64,000 bases of DNA from Deltaproteobacteria bacterium. GTDB lineage: Bacteria > Myxococcota_C > UBA6777. Below, piece by piece: positions 45,568 through 54,295 of this stretch. Below the pieces are notes generated by a model, which did not search any database, was not told the origin of the DNA, and was given only the letters and a program-made list of their open reading frames with translations. Made by a program: the position numbers and the translations under genes. The stretch covers positions 62,001-126,000 of the forward strand of contig SBHC01000054.1 of assembly GCA_006226375.1 (NCBI GenBank), given 5' to 3'. Numbering within the stretch: the stretch's first letter is position 1; every line of letters starts with the position of its first letter.

Positions 45568-47913
45568 ATGGATCTATCCAAGATCGAGCAAGCAGCGGGC
45601 TTGCGGTTCATCGAAAAGATTGCCTTAGGTGGGATGGGTGAGATCTGGCTGGCCAGGCGAGAACGCAGCGAAGGCTTTGCGCGTCAATTTGCGGTCAAGA
45701 TGATCCTCCCTCATCTTACAGAGAACCAAGAATTTGTCCGTATGTTTTTGGACGAAGGTCGTCTGGTTGGAAATTTAGATCATCCGAACATTTGCCAGAT
45801 CATCGACATGGACGAATGTGACGGCATGTACTACATGTTAATGGAGTACGTCGACGGCGTTGTTCTGACAGAGTTAATCGACCGTGTCGCTCGGGATGGA
45901 GGGTTTCTTCCTGTCGAACACTGCGCGGAGATCATACGTGGGGCCAGCGCGGGCCTGGATCACGCCCACTCCGCGACAGACACCCAAGGCAACTCTTTGC
46001 AGTTAATTCATCGCGATGTTTCGCCTCCCAACATCATGATCCGCAAGGATGGCTTTGTAAAAATGATCGACTTTGGCGTCGCCAAAGCCATCACTCGTTT
46101 GCAACAAACCCAACCGGGCCTGCTCAAGGGCAAGATTGGTTATATGTCGCCGGAGCAGGTCCAAGGTGAAGACATCGACTACCGCAGCGACATCTTTGCC
46201 TTGGGCGTTGTGTTGTGGGAGATGTGCACCAGTCGTCGTCTGTTTTGGGGGGACAACGAAGTCACGATTCTGCGGAAGATCCGGGATGGAAACTTCCCCC
46301 AGCCATCTCGCTTTCGAGACGACCTCCCGCCCGAGTTGGAATGGATCGTGATGAAGGCTCTCGCCTACCGTCGAGACGATCGGTTCCAAACCTGCGGCGA
46401 ATTGGAGACAAGCCTTCGAGATTTCCTCAGCCAGTGCCAGCGCACCGGCCCCAAAGCCCTCGCCGAATACATTTGGGGAAGCCCTGCCCCGTTCGAGTCC
46501 GCCAACCACAAGGCAGAGAAAACATCGCCTGGGGTTCAGCCGGACTCTCCGTACGGGGAAACGGACCCATGGCGAGAACCCACGCCGCCCCGGCCAGAGC
46601 CGCGCGTGTTGATGGTTGACGACGAGCTGTACGTTCAAGACATCGTGAGCATGATCCTCACACAAAAAGGCTACGATGTGGTGCTGGCCAACGATGGGGT
46701 TGAAGCTGTCGAGCGAGTCACCCAAGACATCTTCGACGCGTGTTTGCTGGACCTTGATATGCCCCGGAAAGACGGGGGAAGCGCGCTCATGGAGATTCGT
46801 AGGCTCCGCCCCACCCTGCCCTGCGTGATCCAAACCGCCAACGAAGATTTTTCTCGCGCCGCCGAGATGGGCCGCTTGGGGGCGGTCACTTACCTGCTTA
46901 AGCCCGTCCGCAAAAAGGTGCTGGAGGCTGCGGTGCGCCAAGCGTTGCAAAGTATCCCCAACGCGTTTGAGCAAGAGCGCAACATCAACAACGACTACCC
47001 GACCTTTCTCGCTCGAATCCAGAACAACTACCGGACCCTTCCCAAACACGAGTCTGCCGCCAAACAACGTAGCAGCTTGCTGGCCAATCAATACGAGTAT
47101 GTGATGGCCTGGGTAGGTTCACTGGCTGGTGCAGCCTACCTCAACGATGGCGCGTTTGACCTCAACATCAACTTCCGCCTTCGCAACTACACGGACCAGT
47201 TTACCCCCAGCACATGGCTGGCCTGGATCCACCTCGTCGGAGAAGCCTACCGACGCGCGAACAAACGCATGTTCTGCCGAACGCTGCAAAACCTCACCAT
47301 CGAAAGCCCCTCATCTCCCATTTTTCCACCGGATATCCTTCGGGCAGTGGTCGAGCAAGTCGCCCCTCTTGTCGGTCAATGGATCGACCGCGAACAGCCC
47401 AAGCTGCTGGAAGTATTGACCCTGCTCAACGCCTACTACGACACACAGTGGCTGCGGAACGACATGCGCGATGATCGCGACATTCTGAAAACCGTTGAGG
47501 TGCTAGAGCCGTTTATGAAGAGCTTGCTCGTGCACCTTCATCGCTTGATCGATCATGTGTTCGTTCGCGTGAACGGGATCTCCGCCTCGGGAGAGCTGAC
47601 ACAGCATCAGCTGATGGTGTTGCAAGGCTCCAACCCTATGGTCCAAAACTACGAAACAGCTCCCCAACAAGCGTTGCAATTGTTTGAAGTGTACCTTTTC
47701 GACATGGCAGAGCGACCTTTGTTTTCGCTTTCACCGTTTGCCATCGCTAGCACCGTGATGAACGATGAAAGTCGACACACAGGCATCGCTTTTCCCACAC
47801 AATTAAACCCACAACGAGAAGCGTTATATCGATGTGCCAATTCGGGTCAAATTTGCAAGCCATACAACCAAGCCAGTCATCCTGGCCAAGTTTTGCGACA
47901 ATGTATCACTTGA
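45568..47913 (+). CDS. Ser/Thr protein kinase fused to a response-regulator receiver domain
   Basis: A 781-residue cytoplasmic protein with no membrane segment. Residues about 12-290 are a PknB-like kinase: glycine loop IALGGMGEIWL, ATP lysine K44, catalytic HRDVSPPN near 148, DFGVAK near 168, and YMSPEQ. A Pro-rich linker leads to a complete CheY-like receiver: VLMVDDE near 350, phospho-acceptor Asp near 395 in LLDLDMPRKDG, and the LLKPVRK lysine near 444. The final 320 residues are mostly helical and unrecognised. A kinase and a receiver in one chain could let His-Asp signalling switch Ser/Thr phosphorylation. The next gene, 81 bases on, encodes a receiver-histidine kinase that is a natural partner. 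Both active sites look intact. Confidence 0.92.
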   Translation: MDLSKIEQAAGLRFIEKIALGGMGEIWLARRERSEGFARQFAVKMILPHLTENQEFVRMFLDEGRLVGNLDHPNICQIIDMDECDGMYYMLMEYVDGVVLTELIDRVARDGGFLPVEHCAEIIRGASAGLDHAHSATDTQGNSLQLIHRDVSPPNIMIRKDGFVKMIDFGVAKAITRLQQTQPGLLKGKIGYMSPEQVQGEDIDYRSDIFALGVVLWEMCTSRRLFWGDNEVTILRKIRDGNFPQPSRFRDDLPPELEWIVMKALAYRRDDRFQTCGELETSLRDFLSQCQRTGPKALAEYIWGSPAPFESANHKAEKTSPGVQPDSPYGETDPWREPTPPRPEPRVLMVDDELYVQDIVSMILTQKGYDVVLANDGVEAVERVTQDIFDACLLDLDMPRKDGGSALMEIRRLRPTLPCVIQTANEDFSRAAEMGRLGAVTYLLKPVRKKVLEAAVRQALQSIPNAFEQERNINNDYPTFLARIQNNYRTLPKHESAAKQRSSLLANQYEYVMAWVGSLAGAAYLNDGAFDLNINFRLRNYTDQFTPSTWLAWIHLVGEAYRRANKRMFCRTLQNLTIESPSSPIFPPDILRAVVEQVAPLVGQWIDREQPKLLEVLTLLNAYYDTQWLRNDMRDDRDILKTVEVLEPFMKSLLVHLHRLIDHVFVRVNGISASGELTQHQLMVLQGSNPMVQNYETAPQQALQLFEVYLFDMAERPLFSLSPFAIASTVMNDESRHTGIAFPTQLNPQREALYRCANSGQICKPYNQASHPGQVLRQCIT

Positions 47914-47994
47914 CCGAAGAAAACGGGTTCCGACAGGTCCCAGACTCCTAGCCCGGGATTGCACGATGTGCAACCCAACCATGATGGAAAACAA

Positions 47995-49290
47995 ATGACA
48001 TCCATTTTTCGAAAATCGGCGATACAAAAACTTCTTCAGCAAGAGAGGAAGGCCAAACCTCATACCATTTTGCTCGTGGATGACGAGGACCATAACTTAA
48101 CAACCCTGTCAGACCTTTTGATGGATGATTACAATATTTTAACAGCCACCGACGGGGACGAAGCCCTTCAGGTTCTCCAAGAAGGAGACAACGCATCGCA
48201 GGTCCAGCTGATCATCAGCGACCAACGTATGCCCCGCATGAGCGGTGTTGAATTTCTCAAACGCAGCCTGTCTGTTGCTCCCAAAGCCAAACGTATTATT
48301 CTGACCGGTTACACCGATGTCAAAGCCATTATTGAATCCATCAACGACGCTCAAATTTACAAATTTATCCACAAGCCCTTTGATCACAGGGACATGTTGC
48401 TGACGGTTCGGCTCGCACTTGAAGCCTATGACCTGGAACAACAGAACCAAAAGCTCCTGCACGACCTCCGAGAGTTAAACCGAAACCTGGAGAACAAAGT
48501 CGCAGAGCGGACCCAAGAGCTTCGCGAACTCAACGCAGCCAAAGACCGCTTCTTCTCCATCATTGCCCACGACCTCCGTGGGCCTCTTAATGTGTTTGTC
48601 CTTTGCACCGATATGTTGATGGAAAGCAGCGACGCTCTCACCAACCCAACAGTTCAGCGACTCGCGGGAAACTTGCAGGGAAGCGCCCTGATCCTTCGAA
48701 GGCTGCTCAGCAATCTGCAAGACTGGTCGAGCTTGCAAATGGGACAGATGCGATGCCACCCCAAACGGCAAAGGTTAAGCCGGATCGTCTCCGAGGTTCA
48801 CCAGCTTGTGGAAGACAACAGCAGGCAAAAAGAGCAAACCTTGTACATTGATGTACCCGATGATCTGGAAGCGGATCTCGACTCCAACTTCATCGACACC
48901 ATCCTTCGCAACCTGCTCAACAACGCCATCAAGTTTACCCCGAAAGGTGGACGCATCGAGTTAACAGCCCGTGCCCTTGATGTAGAAGGTCAATGCCACC
49001 TGGAAGTGACCGTTCGCGACGAAGGCATCGGTATTCAAAACGAAGATCTCGACAAGCTGTTCCGCATTGACACCCGACACACCACCCGTGGCACCGACGG
49101 CGAACAAGGCACGGGGCTGGGCCTCACCCTTTGCAAGAGCATGGCCATAGAACACGGCGGCGATCTCACCGTGGAGAGCGTATGGGGCCAAGGAACGAGC
49201 TTCCGGCTCCAGCTACCCTGCAACGCCCAAGAGGTGCTTACGCGACGGAACGCCTACCTTGTGGAGCCCACGCCCACCACGCCGGTCTAA
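47995..49290 (+). CDS. Receiver-histidine kinase (hybrid, REC at N-terminus)
   Basis: A 431-residue soluble protein. Residues 23-140 are a receiver with acidic pair D29/D30, phospho-acceptor D76 in IISDQRMPRMSG, T104 and K127. A coiled-coil helix (about 145-182, LRELNRNLENKVAERTQELRELN) joins it to a histidine kinase: H-box AHDLRGPLNV with H192, N-box LRNLLNNAIKFTPKGG, and glycine boxes DEGIGI and GTGLGLTL. There is no membrane or input domain besides the receiver, so it probably works inside a phosphorelay. It shares its strand with the kinase-receiver gene 81 bases upstream. The start is an ATG; a longer TTG-initiated frame exists but adds nothing recognisable. Confidence 0.92.
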   Translation: MTSIFRKSAIQKLLQQERKAKPHTILLVDDEDHNLTTLSDLLMDDYNILTATDGDEALQVLQEGDNASQVQLIISDQRMPRMSGVEFLKRSLSVAPKAKRIILTGYTDVKAIIESINDAQIYKFIHKPFDHRDMLLTVRLALEAYDLEQQNQKLLHDLRELNRNLENKVAERTQELRELNAAKDRFFSIIAHDLRGPLNVFVLCTDMLMESSDALTNPTVQRLAGNLQGSALILRRLLSNLQDWSSLQMGQMRCHPKRQRLSRIVSEVHQLVEDNSRQKEQTLYIDVPDDLEADLDSNFIDTILRNLLNNAIKFTPKGGRIELTARALDVEGQCHLEVTVRDEGIGIQNEDLDKLFRIDTRHTTRGTDGEQGTGLGLTLCKSMAIEHGGDLTVESVWGQGTSFRLQLPCNAQEVLTRRNAYLVEPTPTTPV

Positions 49291-49306
49291 CGAGAAGTTC
49301 CCAGAG

Positions 49307-50464
49307 CTACCGACCGTACCCTCGAACCCGACAGATAATTTCGTTCATAATCTCGGTGGTCCCTCCGCCGATGGAGAGCAATCGAACATCCCGGAACAAC
49401 CGCTCGACGACGGTTTCACGCATGTATCCCATGCCACCAAACAACTGAACCGCCTGGTGACAGACCTGCATCGACGCTTCGGCAGAAAAGTTTTTGGCCT
49501 GACTGACCGCCTCCACAACATCCTCGCCACGGCGAATGGCGTCGGCCACCTGGTAGTTGAAACACTTCATCGCTCGAACTTGCGTCGACATCTGAGCGAG
49601 CTTGTGACGGGTGACCTGAAAGCCCACGATCGGTCGGCCAAACGCCTCCCGCTCCCTGACGTAACGCTCGGACTCTTCCAAGGCAAACTCTGCGCTGGCA
49701 TGACCATACGCCGCCAAAGCCATACGCTCGGATTGGAAGTTGTTCATCACAGCGAGGAAGCCGGTGCCCTCGTCGCCCAAGCGGTTTTCGACGGGAACGC
49801 GACAGTCTTCAAACGAAAGCTCTGCTGTGTCGCTGGCCCGCCACCCCATCTTTTTGAGAGTCTTGGAGGCAGAAAAACCAGGAGTACCCGCTTCTACGAC
49901 AAAGAACGTTAGACCACCGTGTGGGTCATCGTCGGTTCGCGCGAGGGTCACAACATAGTCGGCACGTGCCCCGCTGGTAATGTACAGTTTGCTACCGTTG
50001 AGCACATACGAATCACCGTCGCGGACAGCGCGGGTTCGAATACCAGCCACGTCCGAGCCTGTTCCTGGCTCTGTGATCCCCAAAGCCGCAACGAACTCTC
50101 CCTTCATCGTCGGAGGGATCCAACGTTGCTTTTGTTCCTCCGTACCCAGCAGCAAGATCGGGGGGACAGCAATCCCCAAGCTCCCAAGACCGACCAAAAC
50201 TCCGGTGCTTCCCCCTCGAATCAACGCTTCTATTTCGACGATGGCGTGAAAGATGTCGCCGCCCCCGCCGCCGTATTCTTCAGGAAACCAGACCCCCAAG
50301 ACACCGGCTTCTGCCGCTTTGTAGTAAAGCTCTCGGGGAAAGAGCTCAGCCTCCTCCCACTCGTACACATACGGCGCAATTTCCTCACGAGCAAAGCGCA
50401 AGCAGTTGTCGTAGTACAAGCGATGAGACTCATCCAAGAACTTCGAAAAGAAAGGGTCTAACAT
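49307..50464 (-). CDS. Acyl-CoA dehydrogenase
   Basis: A 385-residue flavoprotein of the acyl-CoA dehydrogenase superfamily that would introduce a trans double bond into an acyl-CoA and pass electrons to ETF. The three domains are visible: helical start (HRLYYDNCLRFAREEIAPYVYEWEEAE), the beta domain with ALGITEPGTGSDVAGI and YITSGARADYVV, and the helical C-terminus with VQLFGGMGYMRETVVERLFRDVR. The usual EGT at the end of the last motif reads IGGGTTEI, so the medium-chain-type catalytic glutamate is absent there and the base may lie elsewhere, as in isovaleryl-type enzymes. The ATG is preceded by AGGAGAG; a longer frame of ten codons lacks this. The gene is convergent with the receiver-histidine kinase gene. 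Confidence 0.93.
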   Translation of the reverse strand: MLDPFFSKFLDESHRLYYDNCLRFAREEIAPYVYEWEEAELFPRELYYKAAEAGVLGVWFPEEYGGGGGDIFHAIVEIEALIRGGSTGVLVGLGSLGIAVPPILLLGTEEQKQRWIPPTMKGEFVAALGITEPGTGSDVAGIRTRAVRDGDSYVLNGSKLYITSGARADYVVTLARTDDDPHGGLTFFVVEAGTPGFSASKTLKKMGWRASDTAELSFEDCRVPVENRLGDEGTGFLAVMNNFQSERMALAAYGHASAEFALEESERYVREREAFGRPIVGFQVTRHKLAQMSTQVRAMKCFNYQVADAIRRGEDVVEAVSQAKNFSAEASMQVCHQAVQLFGGMGYMRETVVERLFRDVRLLSIGGGTTEIMNEIICRVRGYGR

Positions 50465-50506
50465 CCAAGCTCTCCTGGTCAGGGGGAACAACACAGAGGA
50501 CGGCTG

Positions 50507-51589
50507 CTAGCCTCGGAAGGAGAACTTGCGACCGGAGCGTTGCAAAGTGTCTTGCAAGAGGGAGTCGTCGGAGTCTGGCGCGCCAATCAAAAACAAAAGG
50601 ATGCTTTGCAAGGTTTTGCGATCGGCACGAGCCAGCAAGATGCTGTGGGGATCACTGGGGCTCGGCCACATCAAACATCGCGTTGAGGCTCCGCCAAGAA
50701 ACACACCCTTTTGTTGGGTTTTGTTCTCCGCGGTTGGGTTGCCTTCGGGCAGATCTTCACGAAGAAGATGAAACGTTGCGCCCGAGACAATGGCGCTGTG
50801 CCACACCGCAAAGTTGGGATGGACCCAGATTTTCCCTTGATCAGACAAAACGATCTGGTCGGCGATCATATCAACCAAGAGAGCGCTCCCCATGACTGGA
50901 TCTTGAAGAACATCTCCGAGGATCTCTTCGGCGCGCTGCTCGGAGAGCCCCTGGACAGGACGCGCGTTGGCTTTGCGATCACGTTGGGAAGGCGGAAGAG
51001 CCAGTCCACCTTCAGCCAAAGCTCCCAAGATGCGGAGAACATCTGGGGTGGTTTGTAGAGGAGATGGGTTCTTTTGCTCAGGGTCAGGAACCCCCACGGA
51101 GCGAACCAGTTGCTCCAGCATCGCTGCGTAGGTCACAGGCTCAGACACCCAACAATGCTGTCGATCAAACATCGCAAACACAAGCTTGTGACCGTCAGAA
51201 ACAAACAACCGCCGCCGGACTTTTTCGGGGGACTGCTCGGTCAAAGTCAGACGCTGACAAGGCTGGGCCAAGATGCGTAACGTTTGCCGCCAACCTGCCT
51301 GAAGTTTGCCTTCTCCATTCAACCATCCGGCCTGCTCCAGCCAAGCCTGGTGCTCGGGGTCACGCTCTTCGGTTGAGCCATTGGTCGGCTCTTTGGACTT
51401 CAACAAAAAACCAAACGGACAGGCCGGCGCGATGGGATGTTGTTCACGCAACAGCGCAGACATGACAGAGGGGGGAACTTTGCTTAGAGAGGTCGCGATC
51501 GACAAGGTATTTCTCCCTCCGACTTCGTACAAAGCCGGTTGCCAACAGAAAGGGAGGGCCAGGAAATAGGATGGATGTAAATCCAACAA
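50507..51589 (-). CDS. Unknown protein, in frame with the gene upstream
   Basis: About 360 residues with no family recognised. It reads as genuine protein: hydrophobic beginning (LHPSYFLALPFCWQPALYEVGGRN), two helical regions, and a C-terminal half with VDMIADQIVLSDQGKIWVHPNFAVW and CLMWPSPSDPHSILLARADR, which alternates like a beta sheet. There is no signal peptide. The start is unclear: the frame has no ATG or GTG before residue 43, only two TTG codons without a ribosome site, and it is open upstream all the way to the TAA that ends the preceding gene, which is in the same frame. The two may have been one gene, or the second may be reached by readthrough or reinitiation. The acyl-CoA dehydrogenase gene follows after 42 bases. 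Confidence 0.65.
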   Translation of the reverse strand: MLDLHPSYFLALPFCWQPALYEVGGRNTLSIATSLSKVPPSVMSALLREQHPIAPACPFGFLLKSKEPTNGSTEERDPEHQAWLEQAGWLNGEGKLQAGWRQTLRILAQPCQRLTLTEQSPEKVRRRLFVSDGHKLVFAMFDRQHCWVSEPVTYAAMLEQLVRSVGVPDPEQKNPSPLQTTPDVLRILGALAEGGLALPPSQRDRKANARPVQGLSEQRAEEILGDVLQDPVMGSALLVDMIADQIVLSDQGKIWVHPNFAVWHSAIVSGATFHLLREDLPEGNPTAENKTQQKGVFLGGASTRCLMWPSPSDPHSILLARADRKTLQSILLFLIGAPDSDDSLLQDTLQRSGRKFSFRG

Positions 51590-51640
51590 AGACGTGAGGC
51601 GCGAAGAGGAGATGTGGAGAAAGAGAGGATGACCGAAGGT

Positions 51641-52495
51641 TTAGAAGATGGAATCCCAGAGCTCCCCAACAGAGTCACCCACTGCATCACCGAACATACT
51701 CAACCCACCTGCAACGCCATGCTCAGCCCAGAAATCGCCGGCCTCAGCAGCGGCCTGAAAGACAGGGCCATGATCACCTCGCAAGTTACGCTGGTGTAGG
51801 TTTTCCATACCACGTGTATCGCCCGTGATCAAACCTTCACCCACAGTCGCGATGGTGTCGACGGAGCGGTTTAACACGTTGGAGGGTGTTTCTGGCGCGC
51901 CCAAAAGATTGGCGGCGGCATCAGCGGCTGCGAGATAAGGATGTCGCGCCCCGACGGCAACGGCCAACGAGCCGGCTCCCGTCGCGCTGGTGGCTCGTCC
52001 GGTGGTGGTTTGGGCGTTGGAGTTGTTGTACTGATCCACGCCCGTCAAGACACCACCGGCCACATTCAGGGCGGTGCCTGCTGCGCGAATTCGGGACGCA
52101 GAGCTTGCGGTTCGGGTCGCAGCGGTCTCCAGATTGGCTGCGGCGCGGTGCGCCTGGGACGCTCGAAGCGCTTCCTCGCCACCCTCTGCAAAGACATGAG
52201 CCATGCGAGTGCGGGCTGCGTCTGCGTAGGTTCGAACGGTACGAGCCGATTGCTGAGCCACATCATCCAAGAGCTGCGCTGGTGCTCCAGCCACAGTCAC
52301 ACCCCCCCCAACGTCGCCAGCCGACACAGGACTTTGACCGCCTGTTTCAAACTGGTTGTTGAAGTAGTGTTGTTGGACAGCCGTGGAAGGCTTGTTCTCT
52401 GTCGCAGCAGGTTGGGAGTCTCCACCTTTGGAAGCAGGAGGAGGAGTCTGCTGAAGAGGAGCTTGTTGTTTGGGACCACCCACTTTATTGGACAT
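51641..52495 (-). CDS. Unknown Ala/Gly-rich protein
   Basis: A 284-residue product with no recognised family. Residues 1-50 are Gln/Pro/Ser-rich and disordered. Residues 60-190 are alanine-rich amphipathic helices (VTVAGAPAQLLDDVAQQSARTVRTYADAARTRMAHVF) followed by a weakly hydrophobic Gly/Ala/Thr segment (AGTALNVAGGVLTGVDQY, ATGAGSLAVAVGARHPYLA). The end, GPVFQAAAEAGDFWAEHGVAGG followed by MFGDAVGDSVGELWDSIF, is amphipathic. Such layout is seen in secreted effectors and phage tail or virion proteins, but that is only an analogy. The ATG follows GGAGAACGC. The stop codon TAA is in the same frame as the next gene on this strand. Confidence 0.6.
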   Translation of the reverse strand: MSNKVGGPKQQAPLQQTPPPASKGGDSQPAATENKPSTAVQQHYFNNQFETGGQSPVSAGDVGGGVTVAGAPAQLLDDVAQQSARTVRTYADAARTRMAHVFAEGGEEALRASQAHRAAANLETAATRTASSASRIRAAGTALNVAGGVLTGVDQYNNSNAQTTTGRATSATGAGSLAVAVGARHPYLAAADAAANLLGAPETPSNVLNRSVDTIATVGEGLITGDTRGMENLHQRNLRGDHGPVFQAAAEAGDFWAEHGVAGGLSMFGDAVGDSVGELWDSIF

Positions 52496-52871
52496 GATTG
52501 CGTTCTCCATTGTGATCGCAAAAACACGTGGTTCAGTATATGTCACTGGGACCTCAACGCCTACCCTTTTCTCGGTCACTTGTGTGTCCGAAGTGCGAGT
52601 GTGAGATCCGTCACAAACGCTCCACATCCAAGGATGCTGGTGTTGGCTTGCACAAAGTAATTTCGGACATCCGAAGAAAAGGTTGCGTGCTTCTTTCTTT
52701 CCTTTCCCGTTTCGCTTTGCCACAGCGGGCATTGCCCAGGATTTCCTGTCCGTCGGACTCTTGACAAGACCCTGAGGTTTCTCGTACCTTAGGCCGGAAT
52801 CAGCCCTGTTTCTCTGCTGCTTCACTTCGTGTACGCATGAATAGAGATATTCTTTGTTGTGGGATGGGCCC
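52496..52871. other. Gap between the unknown pair and the barrel gene
   Basis: A 376-base divergent region. It holds the promoters of both flanking genes in principle, but no clear -35/-10 pair was found. Open frames here in both directions (including a rightward one with CPKCEC at 52528-52764) lack ribosome sites and family resemblance, so nothing is annotated. Confidence 0.4.
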
Positions 52872-53846
52872 GTGATCCAAAATACGCCAAGACAAACCTG
52901 CAGTGGATTTCAATGCTCCTGGTGGAAGCACCTTGGTGGTCTGCTCTTGATCTGGATGTGTTTCAGCCTCATCCCAACACCTCAAGCGCACGCTGCTCCA
53001 AACGATCTTCACCTTCACTTTTTGTTCAACGGTCGTGATCTCAACGACCAGACCCGGAACTTGCAGCTCAAAGACGAGCGCCAACGCGAATTCACCAACC
53101 TCGCGGTCGAGTACGGTTTCTCCCTTGTGGAGCCGCTCCTCTCCCCAGCCGAGACGTTGGGGATCTTGGGATTCGATCTCGGCGTAGAGTTCTCGTTCGC
53201 GAACATTCCAGAGAACTCGCCCCACTGGCGAAAAGCTGTGGAAGACGGACGCCCCGACGACTACCTGATGGTTACCCGGATCCGGCTTCGCAAAGGTTTG
53301 CCCTTCAGCTTTGAGGTGGAAGGTAGCCTGGGATTGATCCACAACAGCACAGGTATCCTTGCTGGGTTTGCGCTGAAGTGGGCGCTCAACGAAGGCCTCA
53401 CCTACTTCCCCGACATTGGGTTCCGGCTCTCCGTCAACCGACTGTTTGCTTCCCGCGACATCGACGTGGTCACCGCAACCGCCGACTTCTGGATGAGCAA
53501 GCAATTCTCCGTCAAAGGGATGTTCACGATCACTCCCTACGCCGGATACAGCCTGGTGTTTGTTCGAGCCAGCAGTCAGGTCCTGGACCCGACGCCGCTC
53601 AACTTTGACGACAACGAAGACGGCAGCACAGGAAGCAGCAACTTCGTGTTCAAAGCGATTCCAAACGAGGAAGGACCAACAGGGACCTTGGGAAGCCGCC
53701 TCTCTGTAGGCGCACGTATCGTTTGGTTCTTTGCGAGCTTGACTCTGGAAGGCTCCTTTATCTTCCCCCACGCTCCTGGTGACGAGACCACCCCCGGCCC
53801 AGAGATGATCTCTGCCTTCAACATGAAGGTCTCCTTCTTCTTCTAA
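52872..53846 (+). CDS. Predicted outer-membrane beta-barrel protein
   Basis: About 324 residues. A signal peptide ends at PQAHA-APND. The rest alternates polar and hydrophobic residues in a way typical of transmembrane strands (FEVEGSLGLIHN, LTYFPDIGFRLSVNRLF, SVKGMFTITPYAGYSLVFVRA, LGSRLSVGARIVWFFASLTLEGSF) and the protein ends MKVSFFF, a terminal aromatic that acts as the BAM recognition signal. It has 10-14 likely strands. An acidic loop NFDDNEDGSTGSSN faces one side. No named porin family is recognisable. The start is a GTG chosen because it gives a normal signal peptide; a TTG 18 bases earlier is also possible. It is followed by the TatA promoter. Confidence 0.65.
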   Translation: MIQNTPRQTCSGFQCSWWKHLGGLLLIWMCFSLIPTPQAHAAPNDLHLHFLFNGRDLNDQTRNLQLKDERQREFTNLAVEYGFSLVEPLLSPAETLGILGFDLGVEFSFANIPENSPHWRKAVEDGRPDDYLMVTRIRLRKGLPFSFEVEGSLGLIHNSTGILAGFALKWALNEGLTYFPDIGFRLSVNRLFASRDIDVVTATADFWMSKQFSVKGMFTITPYAGYSLVFVRASSQVLDPTPLNFDDNEDGSTGSSNFVFKAIPNEEGPTGTLGSRLSVGARIVWFFASLTLEGSFIFPHAPGDETTPGPEMISAFNMKVSFFF

Positions 53847-53865
53847 AAAGATCTCGCTTCCTTCC

Positions 53866-53893
53866 TTGACTCTGCCGGAAAAAGACACATAAT
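53866..53893 (+). promoter_or_regulatory. Sigma70-type promoter for tatA
   Basis: TTGACT and CATAAT are 16 bases apart, directly after the barrel gene and 92 bases before the tatA start codon. Confidence 0.55.
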
Positions 53894-53984
53894 CTCACGC
53901 GAGTTTGGAAGCGGGTTCGAGGGTAAGAAAACCAACAACTCTCACTCCTCTTCTATTACCATTCCTATAACGGAGAACGATCCG

Positions 53985-54251
53985 ATGTATTTTGCCCTGT
54001 TAAACGGTGGGGAAATCCTGGTTATTTTGATTGCCATCTTGATTCTATTCGGAGGCTCGCGTCTTCCCCAACTCGGCGATGCGTTGGGCAAAGGCATCCG
54101 CAACTTCCGCCGCGCTGTCGGTGGGAAGAAGGACGAAGAGGGCGAAGAGAAAGAGTCTGAGAAGAAAGAACCTTTGGCTCTTCCCCCCCACGACCCCAGC
54201 AAAGAATCCATCGGTGTCGCCAAAAAAGAAGAGCAAAAGCAAAACTCCTAA
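53985..54251 (+). CDS. tatA: Twin-arginine translocase subunit TatA/TatE
   Basis: An 88-residue TatA-type protein. The membrane helix ([16 protein letters not shown]) is followed by the [26 protein letters not shown] amphipathic helix, the family signature, and an acidic Lys/Glu-rich cytoplasmic tail. TatA oligomers form the conduit for folded proteins exported by the Tat pathway. No tatB or tatC gene is adjacent; the next gene is on the other strand, so the other subunits must be elsewhere. The gene has a clear upstream promoter and the ribosome site ACGGAGAACG. Confidence 0.95.
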   Translation: MYFALLNGGEILVILIAILILFGGSRLPQLGDALGKGIRNFRRAVGGKKDEEGEEKESEKKEPLALPPHDPSKESIGVAKKEEQKQNS

Positions 54252-54295
54252 CCCCCCTCCGGCTCTTCTTCTTGATTGTCTCGCTCTCCTCTCTC

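Noticed and set aside
52528-52764. A plus-strand open frame containing CPKCEC before the barrel gene
   Set aside because: Only one short Cys motif, no ribosome site, and it lies in a divergent promoter region.
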